Position numbers and translations under genes: made by a program
Notes under the pieces: model-generated
What the model saw: only the letters and a program-made list of their open reading frames with translations
What the model was told of the DNA's origin: nothing
The model's database searches: none
Part shown: one piece after another, positions 33,239 through 45,000 of the stretch
Position numbering within the stretch: the stretch's first letter is position 1
Layout of the letters: the number at the start of each line of letters is the position of its first letter
Origin: Rhodosporidiobolus odoratus
Taxonomy: Eukaryota; Basidiomycota; Microbotryomycetes; Sporidiobolales; Sporidiobolaceae
Length of the DNA: 64,000 nt
Assembly: GCA_034387635.1 (NCBI GenBank)
Contig: JAOANU010000005.1
Location: 1,302,001 to 1,366,000, forward strand
Direction of reading: 5' to 3'

Positions 33239-35460
33239 ATGTCGACACGAGTGCAACAAGCACCCGCCGCAACTCGCGCAAGAGGCTACGGCGCCTCCTC
33301 ATCGTCAAGTTCGAAGTACCGCCGCGAACCAGTACAGTACACGGTCGAACGCGTTCGCGGTCACGATGGCAAGGAGCAGGAAGTTCTCACCCTCGAAGAC
33401 ACCCCCGAACCGGGTGCGGCAGGGGCTGCACCGGCAGCTTACGCTGGCGGCGGGTATGCATCGACCAGCGGCTCCCGACAAGATGCGTACGCCGGCTACC
33501 AACCTCCTCCCGCTAAGAAGCGCAAGAGCGACGTTGGAGGTGGGAGCTACGCTGCACCGTCTTATGCCGCACAAGCACAGCCTTACCCGTCTCACCACGC
33601 ACCAAATTATCAAAATTACCAAGCACCCGCGGCCGCATCGGGATCGGGTACAAAGCGCAAAGCGGCAGACTTCGATCGGGACCACGTACGTTCTACCTTG
33701 CTGAAAGTCGATCTCGTGCTGCCCTTTCCTGCGCACTGACTTTGACCTCTTCTCCTTAGCGGCCGGCGCAAAAGGCGAAAGACTTGGTATCGCCGTACTC
33801 CGATTCGGAGGGCCACTTCATTGTCAAGATCAATGGCGAGCTTACCAACACTGGCAACGACTGTTCCTGTGCGCCTCTTTCCGCCTTTCCTCGTCCCGCT
33901 CTGCTCGCGTCGATTGTATTCGCAGGCCTGAACTGACACTCCGTCGTTCATAGATGTGATTGATAAGATGCTCGGACAAGGGACATTCGGGAGGGTAGTC
34001 GCGGCGACGGAGAAGCCTGGAGGGCGCAAGGTGGCTCTAAAGATCATGTCAGTCCCTCCGCTTCCCCTTGCATTCCACTCCTATGTCTGATCGTGATCCC
34101 GGTTGTCTTTTCCTTGCAGTCGTAATGTACACAAGTATCAGGAGGCGGCAAAGACAGAGATCAAGGTCCTGGAACGACTGAGGGCGAACGATCGCCGAGG
34201 GGAAAAGTATGTTCTCCGGCTCATCCCTGTTCCATCTATAGGCTGCTCACCCACCTTGCGCGCGTGCAGGAAATGCATTCGCCTCGACTCGGCTTTCGAC
34301 TATTACGGCCATCCCTGTCTCGTCACTCCACTCCTCTCTTGCTCCGTCTTCGACTTCCTCAAGGAGAATAGCTACGAACCGTTCCCGCTTAGCCACGTCC
34401 AGCAATTCGCTTACCAGCTGCTGAAGAGCCTACAGTGTAAGTCTTGACATCCGCGCCCCCTTCGGCAGATATTGATTATTGTATCGAATTGCAGACGTTC
34501 ACCAGAACAAGCTCATCCATACCGACCTCAAGCCCGAGAATATCCTGCTCGAAGATGGAACATCAGATCTCGTCCCCAACTCGCGAGTGCGTCAAGTGTC
34601 CCTGCCTAGACAGTCTCACACGCTGACTCCGCATCGTTTTATCAGAAGAACGGCCGGGCACGCAAGATCCTTCGCAATACGGGTATTCAGCTCATCGACT
34701 TTGGCAGCGCCACCTTCGAACCAGACTACCACGCCACCGTAGTGTCGACTCGACATTACCGCGCGCCGGAAATCATCCTCAGTGCGTATTCTCACCTCGA
34801 GTCCCACTTCTTCCCACTTATGCTCTTCAACCGTCTGCAGACCTCGGCTGGAGCTACCCTTGCGATATGTGGTCAATCGGTTGTATCTTGGTGGAGTTCA
34901 TGACTGGCGAGGCGCTCTTCCAGACGCATGAAAACCTCGAACATTTGGCGATGATGGAGCGAGTATTCGGGCCGATGCCGTCGGATCTTGCTCGTACGGC
35001 TGCACGGTACGTTCTCCTGACTGCTACTCTCTCAATTCCGGGCTTCTCGACTGAGCATTTCCTCCTTTCGTTGTGCTCCGGCAGGACTTGCACCGATGCA
35101 GGCAAGTGGCTCAAGAAGGTTCCCAGTGGCGGTTCTCGACGGTCAACAAGCAACTACGCCTTGAACTTCCCTCTTCCCGAGACCCCGAAGAGCAGCGTCA
35201 AGTTTGTCAAGGGAATGAGGACGCTCAAGGTTCGCACTCGTGCTTCCCTTCATGCGTGACACTGCATGCTCACGAACCCTCGACTGCAGGACATTATCAC
35301 CAAGCACGCTGGCGATGACGTAGCCGCTACCCGTTTCTACGAGCTCTGCGAAGGTCTCCTGCGATGGGACACCAACAAGCGAACGAGGGTTGACGACGCC
35401 CTCAACCACCCCTTCTTCAAGCTCGACGCCATCCACGATGACGGTAACCCTCGGCGATAA
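33239..35460 (+). CDS. KNS1: LAMMER (CLK/Kns1-type) dual-specificity protein kinase
   Basis: LAMMER kinases phosphorylate SR-type splicing factors and, in yeast, regulate RNA polymerase III output and flocculation. The N-terminal 145 residues (start [18 protein letters not shown]) are low-complexity Ala/Ser/Tyr-rich with nuclear-localisation-like PPAKKRKSD and GTKRKAAD. The kinase domain follows: [14 protein letters not shown] (glycine loop), VALKII (Lys), [14 protein letters not shown] (catalytic loop with the LAMMER-type Thr after His), LIDFGSATF (metal-binding Asp), [10 protein letters not shown], and the diagnostic signature [12 protein letters not shown] at about 34938-34975. It ends with [19 protein letters not shown]. 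About ten exons. The signature makes the family certain; the name follows the yeast homologue. Confidence 0.95.
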
Positions 35461-36127
35461 ACCTCCCGCGCCGCTCATGATCCCCTACATCCCCCTCCTT
35501 CGCTGCATTTGTACAGACCTCAACTGTCGTCTTTAGCTGTCTTTTCTCTTCGTCGTGCCACGTTCGTGTCCTTGTCGTATCCCCTAGCTCCCAATCGCGA
35601 TTTTGCCCTGCCCCGCGCGCCGCGCCTCGCATTTTCTCAGGATCCGTTATACCCTGCCCGCTAAGTCGCCGCTCTCACGTTTGACATTCTTTCGTCATCA
35701 GGATTCATCTTGGTAAGCCGGTGTACACATATTTGACTCTCAATCTGCAGTCAACCTCTCTCATCGAAGCAAGCTCAACGCATTCGCCCAAGCTGACTTA
35801 TCCTCCCGCGGAGACGTCCCGGTCGAATGCAAAGCTCTCCTTCGCCTGCGTCGCTCTGCCTTTTCCCGTGCTGGCTCCTCCCTCCCCGCTTCTCTCGCCA
35901 CACGTCCGTCCTGCTGCTGAGCAGGCGCTATTCTCTTCAGCTTGCCGCGTCGAGATCGCGTGGCAACGATGTGAGTTGCAGAAAAGATGGGACCCAAACT
36001 ATGTTACGACAAGAGTAAGGTATGGCGAGTATCTATGCGGGAGAATGGAGGTGAATGTGGTTGAAAAGGAGATGGAGTAAGATATGAAAATGGGAAATGC
36101 AGAGGTATGTCGCTGGAATCGTGGTAA
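35461..36127. terminator. Convergent 3' region of the kinase and MFS transporter genes
   Basis: The 667 bp between two facing stop codons presumably hold both 3' untranslated regions. It is pyrimidine-rich. No protein or RNA gene was recognised. Confidence 0.4.
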
Positions 36128-38587
36128 TTAGGCTTCGGCGAACTTGGATCTGGCGCGAAGTTGAGGACCGTAGCGCATGATGAGCTGCGAGAGTGAGGCA
36201 GAGTCAGATACGATGAGTCGGAAGCAAGCGGTAACGGGAGAAAGAACAATCGCTGGGAAAGCAACGTACGTAGAGCAAGGGAATCATGACAATACTGATA
36301 CCGGCAAGCAGGGACGAGCCGCCGCCAAGGCCAAGGGTGCGGAAGAGGTCTGCACCGAAGAGCGGGAACACCGAAGCGAAGACGGAGCGGAACAAGTCGT
36401 TGCCGGCGAGGACACTTGCGGCGTATTTAGGGTAACTGCAGAGGGTTTCGCAGGTGAATCGAGTCAGCTCAGTTCGCCAAGCGGCCACAGACAGGCAAGA
36501 TCAAGACGCACCTCATCGAGATGTACATCATGATGGACTGGAAGGCCAAGAAGATTCCGGGAAGGTAGAGGGAAGCACCGATGACGGGTCCGATCCTGCA
36601 CAATAGTGTCGAGCGGTCAGCTACGATAGTCCGAAGATGCGGAAGCAAGGAGAAGAGGTACACACCAGTGCGAGTGAGCCGTCCAGCCAAAGATGAAGAG
36701 GGAGATGGGGATGAAGGGTGCAGCCATGAGTCCGAGTTCGAGACGAGCCTCGGGCGCCAGGTCGGGGTTAGCTTCAGCCCTGGGCGTCATGTGCCACTTC
36801 TCTGTACTCGTCGAAGGAAAGGGTCAGCCAAGGTAGTGGAAAGGCACTAGGAGCAACCTACGGTAGAAGACGTAGAAGGCGAAGGTGACCGCCGCTGACA
36901 CGATGAAACCGAGGTAGGGTAGCCCTCCTACGCCGAGGTTGAAGTGGTAGATTTCGTTGAAGACGAGGGGGAAGGCCTCGAACCAAGTGTAGAAAACACT
37001 GCGGAGAAGATAACGATCAGTCGCTGCTCGCGACGATACAGTCGAAGAAAGACGTACGCGTATACGAGCTGTCGGAGACGGCATCAGGACGAGCGATTCA
37101 GCACCTGCTGGCCTTAAAGGACGGGGAGGAGACGTAACGTACAGCGATGTAACTGTTCGCGACCAGGAGGGAAGGCTCGAGGCTCAACTTGAATGCCCTC
37201 ATACACGTCTCAAAGACGAGACCTGCAACAGTCTCGTCCGCCTTCTCGCTCACCTCGCAGGGTGCCTTAATAAGGGGGTTGCCGGTGAGCTTACGAAGGC
37301 GTTGAGCGCGACGAAGCAAGATGGTGTCTTCGTAGGTTTCGGGAAGGCAGAAGAAGAGAACGATGAAGGCGAAGGCGGAGATCCAGAGCAACTCTAAGAA
37401 TGGCCAAGTCCATCCGTTCGCTTGTGCTGCGAAACCACCCTGTCGAGATGAAAACAGTCAGTCCGCAGGATCAAAGCGAGAGCAAGCGCGAGGGGCAGAA
37501 GACGAACAACAACGGGACCGAATACTGGTCCACAGACGGCTCCGATGGCCCACGCGCCGACGGCGATCGCGATATAATGCGGCGGGAAGATATCGATCAT
37601 GCTGGCGCCGCCGGTAGCGAGAGCGGGAGATCCCACGAAACCGGAAAGAAACCGGAAGACGAGAATGGTGGCCATGTTCTTGCCGAGGATTTCCGGGATC
37701 TGGAAGATGACGAAGAGGAAGAGACCGATGATGTAGACGGGGTTGCGGCCGATGGCGGGAAGTTCTTGTAAAGGTGCGAGGATCACTGCGGAAGAGATCG
37801 AGTCAGTCTAGCTAGCATAAAGGAGTATCCGAGGGGAGCGTACTAGGGCCAATACCGTAGCTGCAGCGCAGGAAGAGGGTCAGCGAACGCTGCCCGAGAG
37901 AGAGGACTTAAAGGAAGACGTACGCAGCAACGAAAAGCGTCAGTCCCGAGGTAGCGGTAACCTGGCTCACGTCGAACTCTGCCATCAACCCGGGAATACT
38001 GCTGGTGTAGACGGCGGAACCGACTATCGATATGAAGAGTCAGCACCCATGCAGCAAAGGTCAAAAGAAAGCCAGAAGGGAGAAGCCTACTGTAGACGGC
38101 AAAGGTCAAAAGCGAAATGAGCGAGCCGACAAAGACCTTCTTGCGCATGCTCCAGTTCCTGCGGACAAGCAGAGTCAGGTTGCGAGCTCGGAAAACCGGA
38201 GGTAAGGACGTACTGTGGTCGATCCTGATCGTTCTCCTCGAATTCGACGAGCCACCGGTATTTGGGGGGCGTGATTGATGGCGGATGCACACCCTTTTCG
38301 TCCTGTGCTTCGAGGTCGCCCTTGACGACAGGATGGCATACACCTGGCTCATTCACCAGTGTTGAACCTCCCGCAGGCGAAGAAATCGGTGTGCTAGATG
38401 CATATGTCGGCGCCTCCGAGATTGTTCGAGGAAAGGGAGCATCGGAGACTTCGGAGCTGGCACGGGTAAGGTAGCGCGCCGGGACGACGTAATCGGGGCG
38501 TTGGTCTTCATACGGGAAGAGGCGACCCTTGGAAAGGATATTCGCAATCTGGCCAAAGGTCGAGTCTCGAAGAACGTCGGCTACCAT
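36128..38587 (-). CDS. MFS drug:H+ antiporter (DHA1-type) transporter
   Basis: Plasma-membrane exporter or polyamine/drug transporter. A hydrophilic N-terminus of about 120 residues (starts MVADVLRDSTFGQIANILSK) ends at RWLVEFEENDQDRPQ, a common prelude in fungal DHA1 proteins. About 12 membrane segments follow. The antiporter signature (motif C) is clear in segment 5 as GAVCGPVFGPVVGG, split by an intron, followed by GWTWPFLELLWI and the loop LPETYEDTILLRRAQRLRK. The central loop (NPLIKAPCEVSEKADE) and the second half (WFEAFPLVFNEIYHFNLG, LAGNDLFRSVFASVFPLFG) are typical of the group. The C-terminus is short, ending RSKFAEA. About eleven exons. Substrate cannot be inferred. Confidence 0.9.
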
Positions 38588-39471
38588 TGTCGCAGTGGTG
38601 TGCGTCGTGTGAAAAGAGCCTGCGAGAGGCCAAGATGTAAGGGCGTCAGTGGGGCCGGAGAGTAGGCTGCTGAATGAGCAGAAGCTCAGTCAGCCGCTTA
38701 TAGAGCATGTTCCTGTGTTTTTCCGGGGGACATTGGCTCGGACGGCACGCCATGGCGCTTGAACAGCTCACCTAAGCTTTCAACGTTGGTGCGAATCGGT
38801 GACCCGTCCCTACAGAGCAGATCAGGAAGCAGAGAAAGCTTGAGGGAAGAGAAGTCGTTCGCGAAGTGGAGGCAAGAACTTTTTGCAGTGGAGTCGCGGA
38901 GTGGAGGTGGAACGCGAGTTGGCCGCTGCTTCTTCCGGGATGCGTAGCCATGTGTTGTTTTCGCAGGCTGGCACATATTGCCGTTACAACTGAGCTGCCC
39001 CCCTTGGTCAGGAGCTCCCGGTACAACCGACGGGATGAGGTAGCCAAAGGCATGCAGGGCAACCAGATTGGGCGTAGGCCATAGCAATCGAGAAGCTGCA
39101 TAGACTCGTGATCGAAGCACAGGCTTCTAGAGAGCGTTACAAGCGAGATGGTAGCGCCGAGTTGATGAAACGTTGACGAGGTGTCGCCTCTCGTCTCTCC
39201 TCCTCTTTGCCATCTCCCACATCCACCACACACACTTGTGAGTTTACAGCCCGCTCTTACTGCTGTACAGTGGCATTGGAACGATATATAGCCCTTGCAC
39301 GCTCTGCCTGCGCTCTCTGTTTCGCTGCATAGAATTGCGCTGACCCTGCTGCTCCCACCCCTTCCATCCCATTCCACCTCTCCCGCACTTCGGTATGGTC
39401 CACTGCCTGCACTACCCGCTTGCATCTGTATCTCTCGTCTATGACGCTATTGTCCGTCTCTCCTCAGCAAA
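38588..39471. promoter_or_regulatory. Divergent promoter region of the MFS transporter and cyclophilin genes
   Basis: The 884-bp gap contains a TATA-like TATATA at 39285-39290, about 185 bp before the cyclophilin start and in the orientation expected for that highly expressed gene. The 60 bases before the cyclophilin ATG are CT-rich. No gene was recognised. Confidence 0.45.
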
Positions 39472-40298
39472 ATGTCCAACGTCTTCTTCGACCTCACCAA
39501 GAACGGCTCTCCCCTCGGCCGCGTCGTCTTCAAGCTCTGTACGTACTGGCTCGCGCCTCGCTAGTACCCTTACAACCTCTAATCAACGGGAATTTGCTTC
39601 TTTGCAGTTGACGACGTTGTCCCCAAAACCACCGTGAGCTCCCCGCGTTATCTTGTCCATTTCACAAGCCCAGCTTATGCTGACCCGTCTTATCGCAGCG
39701 CAACTTCCGCGAGCTCTGCACTGGCGCCAACGGCTTCGGCTACGAGGGGTCCTCGTTCCACCGTGTCATCCCCGACTGTACGCTTGCTTCGTCTGCCTCG
39801 ACCTGGCGAAACGGCACTGACGCCCGTTCCTCATCCTATCTACAGTCATGCTCCAGGGTGGTGACTTCACCCGCGGTAACGGCACCGGCGGCAAGTCCAT
39901 CTACGGCGAGAAGTTCTCGGACGGTGCGTCGGCCTTTTTTTTCTGTAATTCCCTTTCCATAGTACGAGAACCTGACACGGAACCCCCAATTCTTAGAGAA
40001 CTTCAAGCTCCGCCACACCAAGCCCGGACTCCTCTCCATGGCTAACGCTGGCCCCAACACCAACGGCTCCCAGTTCTTCATCACTACCGTTGTCACCTCG
40101 TGGCTCGATGGCAAGGTGCGTTGATTACCCATTCTTTCCGTCTGCGAAAACCTTGCCTGACCTCGAATTTTTCAACAGCACGTCGTCTTCGGCGAGGTTG
40201 TCGAGGGTATGGACATTGTCAAGGCCGTTGAGAAGGAGGGCTCCGGCTCCGGCAAGCCCCGCTCGACCATCACCATCTCCAAGTCTGGCGAGCTCTAA
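39472..40298 (+). CDS. CPR1: Cyclophilin A, peptidyl-prolyl cis-trans isomerase
   Basis: Catalyses proline isomerisation and is the cyclosporin A receptor; cytosolic/nuclear. The spliced protein of about 160 residues starts [20 protein letters not shown] and contains [35 protein letters not shown] (catalytic Arg), [11 protein letters not shown] and TSWLDGKHVVFGEV with the cyclosporin-contacting Trp. It ends TISKSGEL. Six exons with very short introns, several inside highly conserved blocks. Length and motifs match single-domain cytosolic cyclophilins; no targeting peptide is present. Confidence 0.97.
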
Positions 40299-41609
40299 GC
40301 GTGTCGCAAAGCGTGCACAACGATGGATTAGTGTTCACATGAGGTAGGTATACGAAACGAGGGCGTGGTGAGGAAGACGTATGACTCGTTCTTTCTTACT
40401 TGACCTTCGCAATCAAAGCACAAGTTGTTCAAACCCTTGTTCGCCTTGCTACCGTCGGAGAAATGCCTCGCGGGCTCCTCCATTCTGTGGGCGTCCCGCG
40501 CCAGTGGCTACCTAGATTTTGCGAAGGGTAAGTGCGTCTTCAACGGCTGTCACCAAGCCAGTAACTCCTGGCTTTCGGGCTCGAAGCTGAGCGTGATGAG
40601 GCGGGTTTTGTAGCAGGACAGGCATGAAACGGACGGGACAAGCGACGTGGCAGCTTCGTGTGCTGCTTGTCGTAACCTAAGTCACTTTTCTTCCGCAGCC
40701 TTTTCTTTCGTGGTCAGGGCCAGGTGAACAGCCGTGGCAGGGCCGCCAGGTTGGCCTGGAAGTCGGGAACGGTGCAATACAAAGACCGTCCGGCGTGCGA
40801 TCAGGCTCAAAGGGAAGAAAAGGAAAAGGAAAAGACATCGAGGCGTCTTCTTCCGGCGTATTGCTTCGTTGTTCCCCTCTTGGCCAGGATACACATAATT
40901 CGGTAAAGAATCCAGATACGGCTCAGCATCTAAGAGACGTGGACTGCCAGCGAGCACTACGGGAACCTCATGAGGGCTCGCGTCGTGAATCCAGCGACGG
41001 GAACAGCTATTCAGCACTATAGGCCTCGCAGATAGACGGCAAAATCGAGTCGAGTATTCCCGCATACATGATACCGCCACGAAATGCTGAAAGTGGTCAG
41101 GCCAGCTCAAGTGCGGAGCTTGCAACAAGAGGCTGGTACCTATCCTTCTTGAGAAGGGGGGAGCTCGGCGCCGCGACTAAGTTCCGCGAAATGCAGGTCG
41201 AGCGAGACGCAATGATTAGGCTCGGGGCTCGTTACGACGAGAGACGAGGCACGTAGACGCTTCCCACGTCAATGGCAGCGTCAGACGAGAAAAAGAAAGG
41301 AAAGAAGATAGCGCACCTCTCTGCCCCGTCCCGAAATGGCGCCGTTCTCAAGCGTGCCGAACCTACGGTACTGCCAGCCACGCGATCTCGAGCTGAGAAG
41401 GCGGCCGCTTCGGGATTGGCAGCGATATAGCCCACGAAGCTGGGCGTGGACGAGCAGGCGTGTTACGTACTTGCATGTTTTGCGAGAAACAGAGGCGCCG
41501 TCGCATGGCCTTAGCCTCCATCGGTAGACTACAGTCGACAGCTCGCGCTGGTAGGCGCAAGCTGGAAGGCAGAACGGTTCCGGTTCGGTGGTAGAGGACA
41601 ACGTCAAAC
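40299..41609. other. Gene-poor region between cyclophilin and the left inverted-repeat arm
   Basis: No intact gene was assembled in this 1.3 kb. A minus-strand frame at 40682-41128 lacks any recognisable domain. An exon-like island at about 41317-41434 (minus) has a CAG acceptor-like left border and a GTGCGC donor-like right border and reads FVGYIAANPEAAAFSARD. It could be a relic exon. Its flanks do not extend into a gene. Confidence 0.3.
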
Positions 41610-42135
41610 CTTCTCGCTTCGTTCTCTCTACCACAGCTCTTGAACACCTCTGCTTTGCATTGCGCTACCTTTGGGGAATGGCTATAGCAGTGCCTGACCC
41701 TTCGCAACCACTCCCTCGGCTTCATTCACTCTAAATCCGCCTTGCCAAACTCCCTAACCCTCGCTCCAGAACAACGGCACCTCCTCGCGCAGGTCAGGCA
41801 ATGTCCCTCGGGGGTACCTACATCTCAAGGGATCACTGTACCAGGAGTCTCGCTACTCTAGACCGCTGTCGAGGCTCAGCGAGACGCGTTGAGCTGGACT
41901 GGTGAGGGTTCACATGGGTCAAACAAACAGCCGGGCACCAGTAAGCAGCCCTACTCTCCTCTAGCGATGTGACTGATTGCATCGAGGGCGGTCTTGTGGC
42001 ACACCTGGGCCGCTCGGGGCCAACCCGGTCTTCACGCTGCTTCTCCCCCCTCACTCCTGCACGGTCACTGCTTCACGCACACCGTGCAACGGCAGATACG
42101 GTCGGCGGTACCACAGCTCGCACATTCCGCTCTGC

Positions 42136-42198
42136 TCTGACCCCTCAAAGCGAGACCTGCAACGGCAAAGCGCCGGGGAAAAGTCTCGAGGGGTCAGA
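42136..42198. ncRNA. Hairpin-forming sequence in the left arm
   Basis: TCTGACCCCTC at 42136 is perfectly complementary to GAGGGGTCAGA ending at 42198, and GAGAC inside the left side pairs with GTCTC inside the right. This gives 11 + 5 base pairs with a 5-nt bulge and a loop of about 26 nt. The same hairpin is kept in the right arm. Whether it is transcribed is unknown; it may be a structural DNA element only. Confidence 0.3.
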
Positions 42199-42991
42199 AC
42201 ATTGCGGGTTGCGAGTTCCCTGTACGTCTGAGGCTGTCTTTTGCTCGCGAGGCTGCTCCTCTACGGGGCAGTGGCAGGAGTGAGCCGGGGGAGAAAGCTT
42301 GCTGGAACCCAATGCTTTTGGCCTCTTCGACCGAGGGATTCGTTGCGACGCCAGGCCGCTGAACCCTCCGCCTGTTCTGCTCACCTGCCGGCCTCGGGCT
42401 ATCCCTACGACCTCTCTTGAACCGGCAATGTTTGTCCTCCTACGATCGAGAACAAGGTATTCAGCTGCACATGCTGAGGCTGGTCGCAACCCGTGTATAT
42501 CGACACTTGTCCTTGCTGAGCAGCCCCTTTCTACAGCTGCCCCTTTCTTTGCCCCTCCTGCCCGTCCTCGTTCCAGTCTCGCCTTACCCAATCCCTCTCG
42601 TATGTATGTCACTCGGCTGCGGCTACAGCTTATTTGGTAGCATGCGACAGCAGCGGACAGTCTGACCAACCTTTACAACCTGAACTTTGTCGCGGGAAAA
42701 AGGCTCCTGACTGCTGCCCGTGGTTCAGTCGTTGTTCAAGCCAGCGACTCCTCTCAGAAGCCTAGTAGGTTGGGCATGTAAGGCAAGGACAGAAACTGCA
42801 GCGGAGAAAAAGCGAGAGTTGCGACCAGTGCGAAGCCAGGGCGGCAAAGCGAGGCATTGAGCAGATTGAGGTAAGGGCTGTGGCCACTCGTGGAGCACAG
42901 CTTGACGATCAGCCCTGTGTACAGAGAGAGTCGCATAAAGTGAGGACAGGGGGAGGAAGGAAAGCAGCGACAGGTCACGACTGCAAAAAGA

Positions 42992-43074
42992 TGATCGCAC
43001 CCAGGCTTGAACTGAGGACCTTATCCGTACAGCAAGTGTTAAGGATACGTGATGACCAACTACACCATGCAACC
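42992..43074 (-). tRNA. tRNA-Val (anticodon AAC) with a 9-nt intron
   Basis: The acceptor stem GGTTGCA pairs with TGCGATC (two G-U type pairs) and the discriminator is A. The D-arm box TGGTGTAGTTGG and the T-arm CTCAG/TTCAAGC/CTGGG are in place. The anticodon stem TATCC/GGATA encloses loop TTAACA, a 9-nt insert and C, which puts AAC at positions 34-36 with the intron after position 37, the canonical site. Identical to the copy at 58233-58315. Confidence 0.9.
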
Positions 43075-43429
43075 GTTAGTGCTGGCAACTCCAAATCTCC
43101 CGATCATTGCGCATTGCCTTGCTTTTCCATCTTCGCTACTGTCTTGCCGGCCTTCTCGAGACACTGGCTTGACAGACAGGCGACAACCAAGTCGCCATCC
43201 CAGTGAGCAGGTGTAGTTTAGCGACCAGTGATTGCGGAACAAAGCACGGGATGCATCTGAGCGGTTCTTTCTCGTGCATGGCGAGGCAGAACGGAGCTAC
43301 GCGCTCTCAGAGATGGCCGCAACGCACGCACACCGGCAGAAAGATGTGATTAAACGACTTTGATTCGCTGACATGGAAATAGTACAACTAACTACATAGT
43401 GTAGGGGTAAAAGGGGGGAGGTGTGTGGA

Positions 43430-43940
43430 TTACTCCTCGTCCTCGCCACCGTTGGTCTTGCCACCCTTCTTGCCTTGCTCAGACGCGAACTCGCGGTTGC
43501 CACCGAAGCCCTGTGTAGGAAAGAAGAAGGAGAAGCAGGTACGTCAGTCCATGAGCAAAGGGGGAAAAGGGGGAATAGGGTAAAGTGGAAACTTACGTGC
43601 TCCGAAGACATACGGGCATCCGGCTCGCCGTTCTTCTTCAGGCCACCGTGCTCAGAGGGCTATCGAGAAGAAGAAGATCAGCTTAGTTACATGGACAAAG
43701 AGAAAAAGAAAGAGCGAGATATACCTTGTAAACCTCATCCGGCTGAGTCTTGCCTCCCTGCTTGCCAGCCTCCGAGGCGCGCTCGCGCTCGCCGCCAAAG
43801 CCGTGCTCGGAGCTCATGCGCGCATCGGGTTCACCGTTCTCCTTGAGGCCGTCGTGCTCGGAAGGCTGCAAAGGAAAAAGCAAGATCAGCTCGAGGACGG
43901 CGGGGAGTAAACGGTGAGTGGGAGAGGCGCACTTGGTAGG
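43430..43940 (-). pseudogene. 5'-truncated copy of the KGG-repeat (con-10-like) gene
   Basis: The last three exons of the intact gene at 57203-57877 are present here with the same introns and the same stop (TAA at 43430-43432, product end GGKTNGGEDEE). Exon 3 reads FGGERERASEAGKQGG here against FGGDHERASEAGKQGG in the intact copy. Upstream, similarity stops at about 43940, at the junction of intron 2 with exon 2. The start codon, exon 1 and almost all of exon 2 are replaced by unrelated sequence. It is therefore best seen as a truncated duplicate, unless a new promoter and start have been recruited. Confidence 0.8.
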
Positions 43941-45000
43941 GACGACCTCTTTGACCTCTGCTGAAGCCACGTCAAGCAACCTGAGCCGTTGGTGCGTGGA
44001 GACCCGCACCTGTGCACCTTGCAAACCGATTGTGCGAAGAACAAGCGGGCTCCCGGGAATGGGTAGTGGATTGGACGCACATCGTGCTCAATTGAGCAGC
44101 TTTTCAGGAACATGAGCTATTGGGAGATGGAATGCTGTCCCTTCTTGCAAGCAAGCTCTTCTGTACTCGACGCAGGCGAGTAAAGAGCCGTGTTGAGAAG
44201 GTCATATCTATCTTCTCGCTTTTAGTGCGCCGGGGCTTTCTCCCACGACGAGCACGAGGGCTCTTGCTCTGCTCAACAGCCACATGTGCAGCTCTCGTGC
44301 CATGCGAAGACAGCTTAAGCTGGTCTCGCGAAAATGCCTCGCGCAAGCCGCAAGAGACGGATCCGATCAGATATCGGACGTGGGGCTGACTCAGGTCCGA
44401 GTGGATCTGGTCAACCGGTTCACGGTGTCTTCGACGGGCGACGGTGTCATTGCACGAGGCTGCCCGTTCTGACCTTCACGTCAAAATAGTCAGCGAGAGC
44501 CGTACTGTACCACGGAAAAGATGTGCTGATCTGTCCGAGCGATTTCTCGTACTTTTTCTCCGGGGCTTAGTGTCTCGATCGTGTCTCAGCTGAAAAGAGA
44601 TGGATAACTTTGGGAGATGGCCCTTGCTCGCTCTTGATCCCGCCGCTCTCCCTGCATTCCCGCACGACAAGGCTGCAGCCGCATCACTCGGACCTGTATG
44701 TTGCTCGTCCTCTATTACCAACCAATGTACACATCGCAGAGCCAACAACGGCCTTCGCCTCCTTGACGCGATCGCATCCTGTTTTGCCCGAGACGACGCT
44801 GATGTACTGCCTGTCTAGCTGCCACGCCAGTCTGCATCGCCCCGGAGCTTATCCCTTCACTCTGTACGTGGCCTTCATCTCTCACCAATCGAAGCCGCCA
44901 TAGTACGGCGTGGATACCGCGACGTCCAGCGTCGACGCCACGGCGTTCATGGCTAGATGACATCGCTGACGACTTGCTACGTCGTAGATAGCCAGCTAAT
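43941..45000. promoter_or_regulatory. Upstream region of FTR1
   Basis: This 1.06-kb segment holds the FTR1 promoter. Scattered GATA cores occur, for example near 44380, 44597 (GGATAAC) and 44985. Iron-responsive GATA repressors (Urbs1/Sre1/Fep1) bind WGATAA, but no perfect extended site was noticed, so regulation is only suggested. No gene was recognised here. Confidence 0.35.

Larger units (their letters stand above)
41610..43940. repeat. Left arm of a 2.3-kb inverted repeat
   Basis: The reverse complement of this segment matches 57385-59702 along nearly its whole length, with scattered substitutions and a few small indels. Landmarks shared in the same order are the sequence around CTACCACAGCTCTTGAACA at the outer end, the hairpin, the tRNA-Val gene and the last three exons of the KGG-repeat gene. 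The outer similarity begins at CCTTCTC (41610). The inner similarity ends at about 43940, inside intron 2/exon 2 of the KGG gene. No terminal repeats or target-site duplication typical of a transposon were noticed. Confidence 0.9.

Noticed and set aside
40682..41128. 148-codon minus-strand frame after cyclophilin
   Set aside because: No ATG-led domain, no recognisable family, and irregular composition; left as intergenic.
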